From Chthonomonadales bacterium (GTDB lineage Bacteria > Armatimonadota > Chthonomonadetes > Chthonomonadales > CAJBBX01): 64,000 nt of DNA. Below are positions 1 to 9,605 of the stretch, piece after piece; positions within the stretch are counted from its first letter, which is position 1, and every line of letters starts with the position of its first letter. The position numbers and the translations under genes are program-made. The stretch spans positions 1-64,000 of the forward strand of contig DAIDHP010000014.1 of assembly GCA_027459625.1 (NCBI GenBank), given 5' to 3'. Below the pieces are notes generated by a model. It was not told where the DNA came from. It worked only from the letters and a program-made list of their open reading frames with translations, and did no database searches.

Positions 1-74
1 TGAACCGCCCGGTGCGGACCCGCATGCCGGGTGGTGTGGGAGGCGGGATCAGTAATGACCCCGCCTACCCGATT
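1..74 (+). ncRNA. 3' end of a group II intron (domains V and VI), truncated by the window edge
   Basis: Bases 4-12 pair with 27-35 and 13-16 pair with 21-24, leaving a GACC loop and a two-base bulge (TG, 25-26): this is the domain V hairpin. Bases 6-8 are a CGC catalytic triad with the expected G-U wobble (7 with 32). Bases 38-40 and 42-47 pair with 68-70 and 60-65, leaving A67 bulged as the branch point of domain VI; the 3' splice site should follow about base 73-75. The CGC triad is the one described for the group IIC intron of Oceanobacillus iheyensis, but I cannot assign a subclass. The reverse-transcriptase ORF, if present, lies upstream of the window. The intron ends about 28 bp from the stop codon of the opposite-strand methyltransferase gene. 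Confidence 0.8.
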
Positions 75-101
75 CATGTTACAAGAGCCGAATACAATGG
101 T

Positions 102-1139
102 TTAGTCCTTGTACGCTACCACAAGCGGCGAATCGGAATTGATATGCTTTCCCATCGGGAGTTCCTCCACTTGGCTGAAACCCGCCTCGCAGAGCCACCG
201 CCGATATTCCGGAAACGTAAATGTATTGCCCTCCTCGGTGTTCACAAGCATGTTAAGGGCGAAAAGCAAGGGCCATTCCGGGTCGGTGCGATTATCATTG
301 GGGATTATATCCGCAATGACGATTCTCCCTTTTGATTTTAGGGCTCTGTGCAATTTCCTGAAAAGAATGCATGAGGATCGTTCCCCTTCGGAATGTACGA
401 TATTCCCTAATATTACCAAGTCGTACCGGTTTTCCCCGAAGTCAACTGTTTTCAAGTCTCCTGGAAGGTAGTCAAATTGCTGAGCCACCTTGTGTCTCTC
501 CACATATTCGCGCGTAACATTCAGCACTCCCGGAAAGTCTTGGGCGGTTACCCTCGACGTTGGATCAGCTTCGGCGATGGCGATACCCCACACACCAGAA
601 CCGCACGCCACATCCAATACCGACAGACCTTTAACCGCGATACCGATTCCCAATGATAACGCAGCCAGCCTAGCAGGCTGACTGTTTAAAACATGCAATC
701 CTCTTACGAGGATGGGAAAGAATCCCTCCGCCGTTTCCTTGTTTTCCACTTTGACCGCAGGACGACCAGTGCGCACAACCTCCGTTAATTGCGCCCAAGT
801 ATTCCAGAGCATATCTCCGTGCTCCATCATTGCGCCGATGTAATCTTGGCTTTCACGAACAAGATAACGTTCGGAAATAGGTGTCAAGCCGTATCGGTCT
901 CCGACCTTTTCAAGCAGTTTAAAGCCAGTCAGAGCGTTCAATAGCATCGTCATGCCGCGTAAAGAGCATTTGGTTTGCGAGGCGATCTCTTCGGCTGTTT
1001 TACTCTCAGACGTCATTGCGGAGAAAACGGATAGCTGCACCGCCGCGCAGAGCATCCTTGACGGCATAAAAGACATGTTCAACTGAAAAATGGGGGTGGA
1101 ATCCATTTCCGGGTTCGGATTTTTTTGTTTTGCACTCAT
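102..1139 (-). CDS. SAM-dependent O-methyltransferase (COMT/acetylserotonin methyltransferase-like)
   Basis: 345 residues. An N-terminal helical dimerisation domain (about residues 15-100, with a winged-helix stretch near EEIASQTKCSLRGMTMLLNA) is followed by a Rossmann methyltransferase domain. Motif I is VLDVACGSG (174-182), and NIVHSEG (246-252) carries the histidine that sits where the family's catalytic base lies. It should transfer a methyl group from SAM to a hydroxyl on a small molecule; the substrate is unknown. ATG at 1139 was chosen because AAGGA lies about 8 bases upstream; the upstream in-frame TTG (1145) has no room for a ribosome site. It is an isolated gene, though S-adenosylhomocysteinase, which removes the by-product of such enzymes, is encoded about 1.1 kb away on the same strand. 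Confidence 0.82.
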   Translation of the reverse strand: MSAKQKNPNPEMDSTPIFQLNMSFMPSRMLCAAVQLSVFSAMTSESKTAEEIASQTKCSLRGMTMLLNALTGFKLLEKVGDRYGLTPISERYLVRESQDYIGAMMEHGDMLWNTWAQLTEVVRTGRPAVKVENKETAEGFFPILVRGLHVLNSQPARLAALSLGIGIAVKGLSVLDVACGSGVWGIAIAEADPTSRVTAQDFPGVLNVTREYVERHKVAQQFDYLPGDLKTVDFGENRYDLVILGNIVHSEGERSSCILFRKLHRALKSKGRIVIADIIPNDNRTDPEWPLLFALNMLVNTEEGNTFTFPEYRRWLCEAGFSQVEELPMGKHINSDSPLVVAYKD

Positions 1140-1196
1140 GATCAATTCCTTTTTCCAACAAATGATTGAAGCGATAGACTAATATTGACTTTCAGC

Positions 1197-1895
1197 TTAG
1201 GGAGTGAATTGTTCGTTTCCCGCTGGATAACTCGGAAGGGGATACGGACCGATTGCGGAGGATGTGTAAGAGCTTGCCCAGAAATTCGGCGGTCCCTGGC
1301 TTGCGGGAACCGAGTTGCTTACAGGTTTGATACCGTATTTCAAGTAAGCCACGATCGCCCAGAGATCGTTATCGGACATGTTACGCGTTGACGGCCAAGG
1401 CATTGGAGGTGCCAAATAGTGAGGAGTTGACGGGAAATTCCCCTGACCAGGCGTGGTGGATGTGATGACGACCGATGGTGTGCTCGCGGGATCCAGCCCA
1501 TATCTTAGGGCGTTGTATATCTGTTGATCCGTATACCCTCCGATGCCAGTCGTTTTATCGGGCGTCAAATTGGCGGCGTAAGTCGTGAATGGACCGATTT
1601 GGAATTTTCCCGCACCGGTTGGATTTGGGATGTATCCCGCTAGCCAGTTGGAATCCGAAGGGTTGTTCACGCCTCTGTTGTGGCAATCCACACACCCGAA
1701 ACTTGTGAGGATTGCGCGACCTTGAAGGACTTGGTTCATTGATGGAGTGCCGTTTGGTAAATTTGACGGACCGTTACCTCCTCCGCAACCATAGGAACTT
1801 ATCAGAATGATAACCATGGTGGCTGCGATCAAAGTACTGATGACGGAGGTGAAAATGATACGTTTCGGAGATTGGTCGAGGCCTTTATACGACAT
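1197..1895 (-). CDS. Membrane-anchored monohaem c-type cytochrome
   Basis: 232 residues. A hydrophobic N-terminal segment (about 13-33) ends in SSYGC (33-37), which could be a lipobox or the end of an uncleaved anchor. A single haem-binding motif CVDCH occurs at 68-72, with a C-terminal half rich in Met, Pro and Gly (PPMPW, NMSDNDLWAIVAYLKYG) that resembles the C-terminal helix of class I cytochromes c of the cytoplasmic-membrane electron-transfer type. The start has AAGGGG six bases upstream. It would carry electrons at the outer face of the inner membrane or in the periplasm; partners are not encoded nearby. The family assignment rests on the haem motif and the WAIVAYL helix; a role in respiration is inferred. 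Confidence 0.8.
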   Translation of the reverse strand: MSYKGLDQSPKRIIFTSVISTLIAATMVIILISSYGCGGGNGPSNLPNGTPSMNQVLQGRAILTSFGCVDCHNRGVNNPSDSNWLAGYIPNPTGAGKFQIGPFTTYAANLTPDKTTGIGGYTDQQIYNALRYGLDPASTPSVVITSTTPGQGNFPSTPHYLAPPMPWPSTRNMSDNDLWAIVAYLKYGIKPVSNSVPASQGPPNFWASSYTSSAIGPYPLPSYPAGNEQFTP

Positions 1896-2185
1896 GGTAT
1901 TCCCCTTTACATAAAGCTAAATGAGCACTTGGCTCGTTGGTGAAAAGACGGGTCAGGTCGTACAGTGTATCAAAAAACTATCATTAACTATGTATGATAG
2001 GTCCATACCTACGGAGAGGTGAATATTTATCGTAGATACATTCTATTATATGCCTCTTTCATATGCAAGTCAATACTTTTTTATATTTTATAAATCGGTT
2101 GGAAAAGTTCAATCCTTAATTGATGTTTTCAGTCTGACGGGGTGCAGTGGATTTAGAGGATTGGGTGCGATGCTTATACAGTCAT
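1896..2185. other. Gene-free AT-rich intergenic stretch
   Basis: About 290 bases between the start of the cytochrome gene and the terminator of ahcY. It is AT-rich around 1980-2130 and must contain the cytochrome promoter on the minus strand, but I see no convincing -35/-10 pair and no conserved RNA structure. Confidence 0.5.
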
Positions 2186-2211
2186 AAAAAAAAAGGAGGC
2201 GAAAGCCTCCC
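2186..2211 (-). terminator. Intrinsic terminator of ahcY
   Basis: Inverted repeat GGAGGC / GCCTCC (2195-2200 and 2205-2210) with a four-base GAAA/TTTC loop, followed on the minus strand by nine consecutive T (2186-2194). It lies 28 bp past the ahcY stop codon. Confidence 0.9.
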
Positions 2212-2238
2212 ATTTGAAAAAAATCGATTTATCGTTTA

Positions 2239-3923
<1,685 letters not shown>

Positions 3924-4814
3924 ATGTGTGGAAAAAGATCGTATCCCGCCTTCACTTTGATTGAACTGCTTATTGTCATTGCGATTATCGCTCTTCTTTG
4001 CGCCATTCTGTTTCCGGTGTTCTACGCCGTGAAAGAGGGGGCAAACTCGGCGATGTGCAGTTCGAATTTACGGCAATTGGGTCAGGCGTTCGCGATGTAC
4101 GCCTCGGATAAGGATGGCTGGTTTCCCTCCCCCGGAGGGCATAGAACCCTTTTAGGTGAGATTGGATCCGGATGGATACAGAGCGATGGACCGGGCATGG
4201 GCAAGGATAACGGAGGAATATGGCCCTACGTGCAACAACGTGGCAACGGCGGGATGTCCAACGTTTGGGGATGCCCTCACGCTCTTCCCGGTCCCCCTTG
4301 GGCGTATTCCCCAGGTCAAAATTATATCATGAACGATTATCTCCGTTGCTGGCATCCCGGGGAAGAGCGTATCTATCCATTTATAAAGTGGAATATCCCG
4401 CTTCAAGTGGAGGCTTACGCCTGCGGAATTAGCCCTGATAATCTCATCGTATCCCCGTCCGGGATCATCCTGCTTTTTGAGGGGGCTCAGCACTCCTCAA
4501 TGCATAACACCAGCCGACCCGGTTCTCCGTTCTTCAACACCGGCGCCAGCGCAACTCCTCCACTATGCAAGGATATGCCGCAAAACTATCATCACGGAAG
4601 GGGAAATTACCTGTTTTGCGACCTTCATGTTAAAGCCCTGTATGCGGGGAAGACCTGGACCGCAGAGGATCAACCCGCTTTCGAGAAGTACAACGGCCCG
4701 GGATATAACGAATGTAAGACGCTTGCGGCAATATTGGACTTAGGAGGGGATTATCATGGTTCCGCTGATGAATCGATGTGGAACCCTCGCATACCTTCCG
4801 TGGTTTACCCGTAA
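3924..4814 (+). CDS. DUF1559-type prepilin-like protein (type II pseudopilin leader)
   Basis: 296 residues. The N-terminus shows the class III signal: a short basic leader, then AFTLIELLIVIAIIALL with Phe10 at the cleavage site and Glu14 at position +5, leading into a transmembrane helix. The C-terminal part contains YHHGRGNYLFCDLHVKAL, the H-x8/9-D block typical of the large DUF1559 paralogue families of Planctomycetes, Verrucomicrobia and Armatimonadota. Such proteins are processed by prepilin peptidase and exposed on the envelope; their function is unknown. ATG 3924 is preferred over the longer frame because AAGGAG (3911-3916) lies eight bases upstream and it places the leader correctly. 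It is a monocistronic gene. Confidence 0.88.
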   Translation: MCGKRSYPAFTLIELLIVIAIIALLCAILFPVFYAVKEGANSAMCSSNLRQLGQAFAMYASDKDGWFPSPGGHRTLLGEIGSGWIQSDGPGMGKDNGGIWPYVQQRGNGGMSNVWGCPHALPGPPWAYSPGQNYIMNDYLRCWHPGEERIYPFIKWNIPLQVEAYACGISPDNLIVSPSGIILLFEGAQHSSMHNTSRPGSPFFNTGASATPPLCKDMPQNYHHGRGNYLFCDLHVKALYAGKTWTAEDQPAFEKYNGPGYNECKTLAAILDLGGDYHGSADESMWNPRIPSVVYP

Positions 4815-4832
4815 ACTCGTATGCTTAAGTAT

Positions 4833-4861
4833 TTGACATCTGATGAATACGGCATCATAAT
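4833..4861 (+). promoter_or_regulatory. Sigma-70 type promoter for the purH leader
   Basis: TTGACA at 4833-4838, a 17-base spacer, and CATAAT at 4856-4861. It predicts a transcript beginning near 4868, so the 5' leader would contain the palindromic repeat (4870-4956) and the ZTP riboswitch before purH. Confidence 0.75.
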
Positions 4862-4869
4862 ACATATGA

Positions 4870-4956
4870 GGAGTTGCAAAAAACTCGATTTTGCCATGAT
4901 ATGAAATGTCAAAATCGCTTTGAACGTTTCATATTATGGAATTTGCAATGATCTCC
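4870..4956. repeat. Diverged copy of the dispersed palindromic element, in the purH leader
   Basis: Outer ends GGAGTTGCAAAA and TTTGCAATGATCTCC are imperfect inverted repeats resembling the termini of the 83-85 bp element found at 16998, 30961, 37945 and 44280. An inner stem (CCATGATATGAAA against TTTCATATTATGG, 12 of 13 paired) encloses about 20 bases. Length 87 bp. Membership is likely but the interior is not clearly alignable to the other copies. Confidence 0.5.
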
Positions 4957-4970
4957 TAAAACCGATTTTG

Positions 4971-5048
4971 CGATGGGCGTCACTGGCGCAGCAGGGGAGT
5001 TCACCCCAAGGGAGCGTCCATCCGAATTTGCCGAGCGCCTGGGCTTCC
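4971..5048 (+). promoter_or_regulatory. ZTP (ZMP/AICAR) riboswitch aptamer upstream of purH
   Basis: The leader carries the conserved blocks of the ZTP (pfl motif) riboswitch in order: CACTGGCGC (4981-4989), a hairpin GGGGAGTTCACCCC (4994-5007), AAGGGAGCG, and TGCCGAGCGCCTGGGC (about 5029-5044). GGCGC (4985-4989) can pair with GCGCC (5035-5039), the long-range pairing of this class. ZTP riboswitches sense the purine/one-carbon intermediate that builds up when 10-formyl-THF is short; PurH is the enzyme that consumes that intermediate, so the placement fits. Expression control is probably by the terminator immediately downstream. Confidence 0.88.
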
Positions 5049-5056
5049 ACTTTATT

Positions 5057-5082
5057 AAAAGCGGAGTGTCCGGGCGCTTTTT
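5057..5082 (+). terminator. Riboswitch-controlled intrinsic terminator of the purH leader
   Basis: AAAAGCG (5057-5063) pairs with CGCTTTT (5075-5081), with a run of five T (5078-5082), 47 bp before the purH start. AGCGC in the aptamer's 3' part (about 5034-5038) is complementary to GCGCT of the terminator arm, so aptamer and terminator could compete. The switching logic is inferred. Confidence 0.65.
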
Positions 5083-5129
5083 GATTCCCGAACACGCCAC
5101 CTTATTCAAGGGTATGAAAGGAGCAAACG

Positions 5130-6710
5130 ATGAGCGCGATAAAGCGTGCGTTGATTAGCGTATCGGACAAGACGGGCGTAGTGGATTTCGCCCGGGAGTT
5201 ATCCGGGATGGGCGTGGAGATTGTGTCGACGGGCGGAACGGCAAACGCCTTGAGAGAGGCTGGCGTTGCCGTAATTGGAGTGGAGGAGGTAACCCATTTT
5301 CCCGAGATGCTGGACGGAAGGGTGAAGTCGCTGCATCCTGCGGTTCATGGGGGATTGCTCGCCAGGCGCGATATTCCCGAGCATATGAAGACAATACAGG
5401 ATCATGACATCAAACCGATAGACATGGTGTGTGTGAACCTATATCCCTTCGCTAAAACCATTTCAAATCCAGATGTGAAATTGGAGGAAGCTATAGAGAA
5501 CATAGACATAGGCGGTCCTTCCATGGTTCGCTCGGCAGCAAAAAACCACGATGCCGTTACCGTGGTGGTGAACCCCGCCGATTACGCCGTCGTCCTGCAA
5601 GAGATGAAAGATAATGATGGAGAGACCCTTTTGGAAACTCGACGCAGACTCGCCGCCAAAGCGTTTTCCCATACCGCCCGATACGATTCTCTCATCTCTC
5701 GATTTTTGAGCAAACGTTTCAATCCGGAGGAGTATTTCCCGGAGGAGATCAGTTTCGGATATGTGAAGGCGCAGGATTGCCGATACGGAGAGAACCCGCA
5801 TCAGAATGCGGCTTTTTATAAAGAGACGAATGTAATAGAGCCATGCGTCGGGAACGCAAAACAGATTCACGGGAAAGAGCTATCCTTCAATAACTTCTTT
5901 GACATCAACGCGGCTTTCGAAACGGTGAAGGAGTTTTCCGAAAGACCCGCCGCAGTGATTGTAAAGCACACAAATCCATGCGGAGCCGCAGTGGCGGATA
6001 CATTGGCGGATGCCTTTCTTCGCGCAAGGATGGGCGACCCTGTATCCGCGTTCGGGGGAATACTGGCGGTGAATCGACCGTTGGATGTCGCAACTGCGGA
6101 TGAGATTACGGGTAAGAACACCTTTTTCGAGGCGATTATCGCTCCCTCTTTTGAGCCCAGGGCTTTGCCCGTTCTGACCGAAAAGAAAAAATGGGGCGCC
6201 AACCTTAGATTACTGGAGGCGGGTGATCTTGCCTTCCCTGCGAACCTTGCTTCGGAGTTTGATATGAAAAAGGTGGTCGGAGGGCTTTTGGTACAGGAGA
6301 GGGATCTTCGGATCGCTTCACCGGAGACATGGAAAACGGTAACCAATCGCGCCCCATCCAAGGAGGAGTTGGAGGAACTTCTGTTCGCTTGGAAGATCGT
6401 CAAGCACGCAAAATCCAACGCCATTGTTTTTACTAGAAACAGGAAAGTGGTCGGAGTGGGAGCGGGACAGATGAATCGCGTTCAGTCGGTGAGATTGGCG
6501 GTGGAGCACGCAGGCGAAAACGCCAAAAGCGCTGTGATGGCTTCCGACGCCTTCTTCCCCTTCCCGGACGGTCCGGAAGCCGCCGCCGAAGCTGGCATCG
6601 TCGCAGTGATACAGCCAGGAGGGTCGGTGAAAGATCAAGAGACAATCGACGTTTGCAACCGGTATAATATCGCCATGGTTTTTACAGGAATGCGTCATTT
6701 CCTGCATTAA
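5130..6710 (+). CDS. purH: Bifunctional AICAR formyltransferase / IMP cyclohydrolase
   Basis: 526 residues, the usual length. It catalyses the last two steps of IMP synthesis: formylation of AICAR with 10-formyl-THF and ring closure. The N-terminal cyclohydrolase part (about 1-150) shows VSDKTG (11-16) and LDGRVKSLHP (61-70). The transformylase part shows RYGENPHQ (218-225) and KHTNPCG (279-285), which carries the catalytic Lys-His pair. The C-terminus ends in the conserved GMRHFLH block. AAAGGAG lies six bases before the ATG. It is preceded by a ZTP riboswitch and terminator, so transcription should rise when AICAR/ZTP accumulates. It appears monocistronic or followed loosely by the isomerase gene 105 bp downstream. 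Confidence 0.98.
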   Translation: MSAIKRALISVSDKTGVVDFARELSGMGVEIVSTGGTANALREAGVAVIGVEEVTHFPEMLDGRVKSLHPAVHGGLLARRDIPEHMKTIQDHDIKPIDMVCVNLYPFAKTISNPDVKLEEAIENIDIGGPSMVRSAAKNHDAVTVVVNPADYAVVLQEMKDNDGETLLETRRRLAAKAFSHTARYDSLISRFLSKRFNPEEYFPEEISFGYVKAQDCRYGENPHQNAAFYKETNVIEPCVGNAKQIHGKELSFNNFFDINAAFETVKEFSERPAAVIVKHTNPCGAAVADTLADAFLRARMGDPVSAFGGILAVNRPLDVATADEITGKNTFFEAIIAPSFEPRALPVLTEKKKWGANLRLLEAGDLAFPANLASEFDMKKVVGGLLVQERDLRIASPETWKTVTNRAPSKEELEELLFAWKIVKHAKSNAIVFTRNRKVVGVGAGQMNRVQSVRLAVEHAGENAKSAVMASDAFFPFPDGPEAAAEAGIVAVIQPGGSVKDQETIDVCNRYNIAMVFTGMRHFLH

Positions 6711-6815
6711 ACGAGGAATCCCATGTCTCCTTGGCAGACGGTTATTCGTGTTTTGAAATATGCGTATCCGAATGCTTAGGGTAGCGGGAGTTCCTCAGAT
6801 TTCAAGGAGAGTTCA

Positions 6816-7568
6816 ATGGGTAAAATTCCGATTGCATTGCAGTTGTATTCCATTCGGGAACTCTGTGAGAAGGATCTCCCTGGGACGCTAAAAGCGGTCG
6901 CCAAGATGGGATACGATGGGGTCGAATTCGCTGGATATTACGGTAGGTCTGCGAATGAGTTGCGTAAGATGCTGGATGACCTTGGGCTTAAGTGCGCCGG
7001 TACGCATTTAAGTATAACTGTGCTTTTCGGAGATGAATTCAAGAAGACGGTGGAATTCAATAAGACGATCGGCAATCCTAATCTTATTGTCCCCGGTTTG
7101 CCAAGGGAGTTCACCTCCTCTCGGAACACCTGGTATCTAACCGCCTTGCTTTTTAACGAGCTAGCCGAGAAGGCGAAAGGGGAGGGGATGCGCGTGGGCT
7201 ATCATAACCACCACACTGAATTTCAGCCGCTGGATGGGGAGATGCCCTGGGATACCTTCTTCAGCATCGTTCGCAAGGATGTTATCATGCAGTTCGATGT
7301 GGGGAACGCCCGTCATGGCGGAGGGGATGCCTCGGTATTTTTGAAAAAATATCCTGGACGAGCCGTGACGGTTCACGTCAAGGAATACTCCACCACGAAT
7401 GATACCGCTCTCATCGGCGAAGGCGATGTGAACTGGGCGGAGATTTTCGCGCTTTGCGAGGAGCAAGGTGTTACCGAGTGGTACATCGTGGAGCAGGAGA
7501 GCTACGCTCATCCTCCATTGGAATGCGTGGATTTGTGCCTCAAGAACCTTCGGGAGATGGGTAAGTAA
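6816..7568 (+). CDS. Sugar phosphate isomerase/epimerase (xylose isomerase-like TIM barrel)
   Basis: 250 residues. Sequence landmarks of the AP-endonuclease-2 / xylose isomerase-like TIM barrel: GYDGVEFAG near residue 32, VGYHNHHTEF mid-protein, MQFDVGNARHGG, VHVKEY and the final metal-ligand block WYIVEQE. These supply the Glu, His and Asp ligands of a divalent metal. Family members isomerise or epimerise sugars, inositols or related polyols; the substrate cannot be read from sequence. AAGGAGAG lies eight bases before ATG. The abundance of exported glycosidases elsewhere in the window makes a role in sugar catabolism plausible, but nothing adjacent supports a specific pathway. Confidence 0.85.
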   Translation: MGKIPIALQLYSIRELCEKDLPGTLKAVAKMGYDGVEFAGYYGRSANELRKMLDDLGLKCAGTHLSITVLFGDEFKKTVEFNKTIGNPNLIVPGLPREFTSSRNTWYLTALLFNELAEKAKGEGMRVGYHNHHTEFQPLDGEMPWDTFFSIVRKDVIMQFDVGNARHGGGDASVFLKKYPGRAVTVHVKEYSTTNDTALIGEGDVNWAEIFALCEEQGVTEWYIVEQESYAHPPLECVDLCLKNLREMGK

Positions 7569-7653
7569 CGGAGTGCGGATCAATCGATCCTCTCCAAGAT
7601 CGAGAGCGAATGTTAACTTGCCGTGTCCATTGCAGGAATTTATTGGCAAGTGT

Positions 7654-7674
7654 AAAACCGAAGGTGGTTTTTTT
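7654..7674 (+). terminator. Possible weak terminator of the isomerase gene
   Basis: AAAACC (7654-7659) and GGTTTT flank a short GAAGGT loop, followed by a T run to 7674. The stem is short and AU-rich, so efficiency is doubtful. Confidence 0.4.
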
Positions 7675-7882
7675 AATATTAAGAGGATATGCACCTTGAC
7701 ATAATAAGTAGAAAGTGATATGCTTAATATGGTCATAATCCCCACTACAATTGAAGAACAATGGAAGGCAAAAGCGATCCCCTTGTTGCGTCGCCTGCCT
7801 CGGTGACTCCGCAAAGCAACATGATGGTTGCCAATGTTGTTCGAAAGTGATGTATTTGGCCCGAGAATACCACATTTTAGGG

Positions 7883-7914
7883 ATCCGGGAGCGTCGCCCT
7901 CGACGTTCCCGGAT
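7883..7914. repeat. Long GC-rich hairpin upstream of murJ
   Basis: ATCCGGGAGCGTCG (7883-7896) pairs with CGACGTTCCCGGAT (7901-7914) around CCCT, 14 pairs with one G-U. Outer GAGAATA / TATTCTC sequences extend the symmetry. No T run on either strand, so it is not a standard terminator; it lies about 50 bp before the murJ start. Confidence 0.7.
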
Positions 7915-7966
7915 ATTCTCCAAAATATTGACACGTCCTCCTTTTCATCGGTAAAATATTCCAGCC

Positions 7967-9586
7967 ATGCCGTCAGCAATAACTTCATCCGATTCCGACA
8001 ATCATTCCCATGTAACACACCGCATAGCATCTGCATCAATCATCATGATGACGGCGGTGCTTGCTAGTCGTGTTTTGGGTTTGATAAGGGACGCCGTCAT
8101 CGCCAGCAAGTTCGGCCAATCCTTCAATTCCGATATCTATTTCGCCGCATTTTCCATCCCCGATCTTTTTTCCTTTCTCATAACCGGAGGCGCGTTATCC
8201 GCCGTCTTCATACCTGTTTTCACCGAGAAACTAACTCAGGGAAAGGAGGAGGAGGCTTGGCACATCTTCAATTCGCTGGTCTGCGTGATGGTGATCGGGA
8301 TTACAACTTTGGTCATCTTCGGGGAGATTTTCGCGAGGCCCTTGGTCGCCATCATGAACTTTGGCTTCACCCCCTACAAAATCGCACAAGCCACACCATT
8401 GACACGCATCGTATTGCCGGCGCAGTTGTGTTTTTTCGTCGGGGGATTGTTGATGGGCACGCAATATGCACGGCATCAATTCCTTATTCCCGCCTTAGGA
8501 CCGATCATCTATAATCTGGGCATCATCTTCGGAGGCGTGGTTTTGGTTAGGTGGTTCGGCGTGGCTGGATTGTGCTGGGGGGTGCTTATCGGCGCCATCA
8601 TTGGTAATCTCGCTTTGCAGCTATGGGCGACGATACGCAACGGCATGCGCTTTCATTTTACACTGGACCTCAAGCACCCGGATATCAAAAAAGTATGGCT
8701 TCTCATGCTCCCATTACTCTTGGGACAGGCGCTTCCTCAAGTGAGCATCATCGTAAATAAAATGTTCGCCTCCACGCTAGGAAACGGACCGCAGTCGATC
8801 CTGAACCGAGCTAATATGATTATGCAGGTTCCTTTGGGTATTTTCGCACAGGCGATAGCCGTGGCGATTTTCCCGACGCTGGCTACTCAGGCTGCGTTGA
8901 AACGCAAGGATCAGATGCAATCAACCACGAGCCTCGGGATCCGCGCCATTTTTTTTCTCACCATTCCCGCATCCGTATTTATGATCGTTCTTTCCCGTTC
9001 CATCATCCAGCTTTTATTACAGCACGGTCAATTCACATCAATGGATTCAGTGGATACAGCCACGGCGTTAAGCTATTACGCCATTGGAATTTTCGCTTGG
9101 TCCGCTCAATCCATCATCGCAAGGACGTTTTACGCCATGATGGACACCATTACCCCAATCATTATCGGGACGATTGTAACTGCGGTGTTTGTACCCATGA
9201 ATTGGTTATTCATGAAAACGTTGAATATGGGATACGCCGGTCTGGCACTCGCCACCACCATTGCCGCCGTGTTGAACATGATATGGCTGGCAGAAGTGTT
9301 ACGAAGACGTCTAAAGGGGTTGGAGGGAAGGAGATTGATTCAGTCCACACTTAAGATCACTGTTTCGTCTCTTATAGCAGGCTCTGCGGCTTATGGATGT
9401 CGATTGTTATTTGACCATCGTCTGCACCCTCTCACCACGCACCATGTTAAGGTTGTATCCGGAATAACACTATTGGTGAGCGCTGGAATTGGAATAGCCG
9501 TTTATTTGTTATTTGCGATGATTTTAAAAATCGAGGAATTGCAGGTGGCCATTCGGCTCTTGCGCCGTAAAGCCTTGGATAACTAA
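7967..9586 (+). CDS. murJ: Lipid II flippase MurJ (MviN family)
   Basis: 539 residues with about 14 hydrophobic segments, the length and topology of MOP-superfamily lipid II flippases. It moves undecaprenyl-linked peptidoglycan precursor across the inner membrane. The N-terminal signature ASRVLGLIRDAVIASKFG (33-50), with conserved Arg35 and Arg41, and the NSDIYFAAFSIPDLF stretch (54-68) match the family. The ATG at 7967 has no clear ribosome site; a later Met (27 or 28) would remove the hydrophilic, Ser/His-rich leader of about 25 residues and is an alternative. The gene converges on the antiporter gene with only 19 bp between stops. Confidence 0.94.
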   Translation: MPSAITSSDSDNHSHVTHRIASASIIMMTAVLASRVLGLIRDAVIASKFGQSFNSDIYFAAFSIPDLFSFLITGGALSAVFIPVFTEKLTQGKEEEAWHIFNSLVCVMVIGITTLVIFGEIFARPLVAIMNFGFTPYKIAQATPLTRIVLPAQLCFFVGGLLMGTQYARHQFLIPALGPIIYNLGIIFGGVVLVRWFGVAGLCWGVLIGAIIGNLALQLWATIRNGMRFHFTLDLKHPDIKKVWLLMLPLLLGQALPQVSIIVNKMFASTLGNGPQSILNRANMIMQVPLGIFAQAIAVAIFPTLATQAALKRKDQMQSTTSLGIRAIFFLTIPASVFMIVLSRSIIQLLLQHGQFTSMDSVDTATALSYYAIGIFAWSAQSIIARTFYAMMDTITPIIIGTIVTAVFVPMNWLFMKTLNMGYAGLALATTIAAVLNMIWLAEVLRRRLKGLEGRRLIQSTLKITVSSLIAGSAAYGCRLLFDHRLHPLTTHHVKVVSGITLLVSAGIGIAVYLLFAMILKIEELQVAIRLLRRKALDN

Positions 9587-9605
9587 ACGCCGGTCTCCTC
9601 GCTTC

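Larger units (their letters stand above)
7569..7966. other. Intergenic region with two hairpins upstream of murJ
   Basis: About 400 bases without a credible gene. It contains a weak terminator-like hairpin (7654-7674) and a long GC-rich hairpin (7883-7914), both listed separately. Open frames here lack ribosome sites and homology cues. Confidence 0.55.
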
